Of a stretch of 54,776 nt of DNA, positions 54,049 through 54,776 are shown piece by piece (position 1 is the stretch's first letter; each line of letters opens with the position of its first letter). The stretch spans positions 1-54,776 of the forward strand of contig JBCDIQ010000002.1 of NCBI GenBank assembly GCA_039024295.1, given 5' to 3'. Source of the DNA: JBCDIQ01 sp039024295. Its GTDB lineage: Bacteria > Bacteroidota > Bacteroidia > J057. Made by a program: the position numbers and the translations under genes. The notes beneath the pieces were generated by a model that was not told where the DNA came from, ran no database searches, and worked only from the letters and a program-made list of their open reading frames with translations.

Positions 54049-54294
54049 TCAGTGCTCCGGGTGTTCCGGCAATGCCTCAAATTCCTTCCGTTTTGCTTCA
54101 AACCATGTCTGCATAGTCCCCGGAGATTTCATCAGTTCTCCCATTTTTTGCATGGCTTCTAAGTGAGCCGGATCCTGAGATTTGAACATTTCGGTGCCAT
54201 GCTGCTTGCTCATTTTGTCAATTTCTTCAAAGGTGTTGGCCTGGAATTCCAGGTCACAAGCTCATCCTAACTGTCTACAGGTCATGGTTTTCAT
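54049..54294 (-). pseudogene. DUF1059 small protein gene with a premature TGA
   Basis: Read from ATG 54294 the frame gives MKTMTCRQLG, then TGA (54264-54262), then ACDLEFQANTFEEIDKMSK and on to HPEH and a final TGA (54051-54049), 82 codons in all. DUF1059 proteins read MKTMTCxQLGGACDLEFxAxTFEE, so the TGA sits exactly where a Gly (GGA) is expected; one G-to-T change explains it. The rest of the frame is intact (LEAMQKMGELMKSPGTMQTWFEAKRKEFEALPE). It is either a recent nonsense mutation or a sequencing error; TGA is an ordinary stop elsewhere in the window, so recoding is unlikely. Confidence 0.75.
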
Positions 54295-54350
54295 AATAGG
54301 GGTGTTGAGGGTTAGAAGAATTATGTTTCTGCATTCACATGATATTCATT

Positions 54351-54776
54351 TTACCTCCCTTCAGTATCAAAATCAAGTTTTCCAATATTATTGGCCATAA
54401 TAAGTCTTTTATCAAATGAGACAGGAATATTATTAGGCTTACCTAATAGATTGGTCCCCTTGGTAAAATTGTTTCCCTTGATTAACACATCACTTTCATA
54501 CCAGCAATCAAAAAAGTTCACAAAGCCGTTGAAGTGATTATTGTTTAGGGTGATGGTGCAGCCTTCTTTATTGTGTCCCCCAGCTTGAAAATCAAGGTAA
54601 TCATCAAAGGTACATTGATCAATCTTCAATCCCTTCAAGAAATAGGAAAATGTAAAATGACAATCGTGAAAGTGAGAGTTAACAAGTTTTACTGTTTTCT
54701 TGAATGTGACACTTACACATGACAACAGATCCAATTCACAATTCTTAATCGCTAACTTCTTTCCCCAGTTTCCCCA
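54351..54776 (-). CDS. Beta-helix (pentapeptide-like) protein, C-terminal part, cut by window edge
   Basis: The minus frame is open from the window edge to TAA at 54351, 141 codons, with no start inside (only TTG at 54734, which lies within the repeat pattern). The sequence shows short repeating strands with aromatic and Cys/Asn steps: IKNCELDLLSCVSVTFKKT, NSHFHDCHFTF, IDQCTFDDYLDF, ITLNNNHFNGFVNF, LIKGNNFTKGTNL. This is the look of a right-handed beta-helix or pentapeptide-like solenoid. Such solenoids occur in effectors and surface proteins. The gene is AT-rich. The N-terminal part that would tell its role is missing. Confidence 0.65.
   Translation of the reverse strand, partial: WGNWGKKLAIKNCELDLLSCVSVTFKKTVKLVNSHFHDCHFTFSYFLKGLKIDQCTFDDYLDFQAGGHNKEGCTITLNNNHFNGFVNFFDCWYESDVLIKGNNFTKGTNLLGKPNNIPVSFDKRLIMANNIGKLDFDTEGR

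Noticed and set aside
54262..54264. TGA read as selenocysteine or Trp in the DUF1059 frame
   Set aside because: No SECIS-like hairpin is evident, the expected residue is Gly, and TGA serves as a stop in many genes of this window.
1..54776. CRISPR array, integrase-flanked island or prophage
   Set aside because: No regularly spaced repeats, no integrase, portal, terminase or tail genes, and no long low-complexity tandem repeats were seen.

Overview
The window reads as a chromosomal segment of a Bacteroidota bacterium, most likely a gliding or T9SS-bearing lineage such as Saprospiria or Cytophagia. The evidence is a full-length SprA (the type IX secretion outer-membrane translocon), a GldA-type ABC ATPase, an exported protein with a T9SS-like C-terminal domain, many lipoproteins and signal peptides ending in Ala-Gln, and Bacteroidota-type promoters (TTTG about 19 nt before TAnnTTTG). 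TGA is used as an ordinary stop, so the genetic code is standard. No rRNA, CRISPR array, integrase or phage module is visible. All calls come from reading the sequence; no database search was run.

Layout. 1-584 is the N-terminal part of a TIR-domain protein cut by the window edge. 648-9543 holds a vitamin K-dependent carboxylase-like membrane protein coupled to gldA, an oligopeptide-type binding lipoprotein, an AI-2E family permease, an MscS channel, a lytic transglycosylase and a LolA-like secreted protein. 9628-15558 holds a large Asp-box beta-propeller protein, a TPR protein and tyrS. 15558-18486 is a loosely packed stretch with a MITE-like block, a diverged direct repeat, a lamin-tail-like secreted protein, tRNA-Leu(CAG) with its own promoter and terminator, and a palindromic repeat. 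18487-25782 holds a BrkB-type membrane protein, a 46-residue membrane peptide, a Fur-family regulator, a STAS protein, purA, a sodium:solute symporter, an MDR oxidoreductase and an exported HExxH protein. 26059-32998 holds a ferredoxin, gatB, a membrane-anchored PD-(D/E)xK nuclease-like protein, a HisA-like barrel lacking one catalytic Asp, an SLC12-like transporter and a patatin. 33099-38877 holds the T9SS cargo candidate, a histidine phosphatase, a MATE exporter, two AT-rich exported proteins and a TPR protein with an effector-associated-like N-terminus. 39054-45000 holds rpmH-rnpA, a C-terminal processing protease, an SH3/double-psi-barrel protein, a small orphan and an outer-membrane barrel overlapping ruvA. 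45184-54776 holds sprA, a MoxR ATPase with a PyrR-like phosphoribosyltransferase, a DUF1059 gene broken by one TGA, and a partial beta-helix protein.

How the genes fit together. Most of the window is core metabolism, translation and envelope biology. Groups likely to be co-transcribed are gldA with the carboxylase-like gene (1-nt overlap), rpmH-rnpA (2-nt gap), the barrel gene with ruvA (ATGA overlap), the pyrR-like gene with moxR (14-nt gap), the exported pair at 36318-37881, and possibly nuclease, HisA-like barrel and SLC12-like transporter. SprA and GldA-type proteins fit T9SS and gliding. Accessory or conflict-type elements are the TIR protein, the nuclease-TM protein, the effector-associated TPR protein and the AT-rich pair. 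They are scattered and do not form a recognisable defence island here. The most unusual items are the nuclease, HisA-like and transporter run, the gatB promoter that overlaps the preceding terminator, the MITE-like block, the nonsense-mutated DUF1059 gene and the TTG-only start of sprA.
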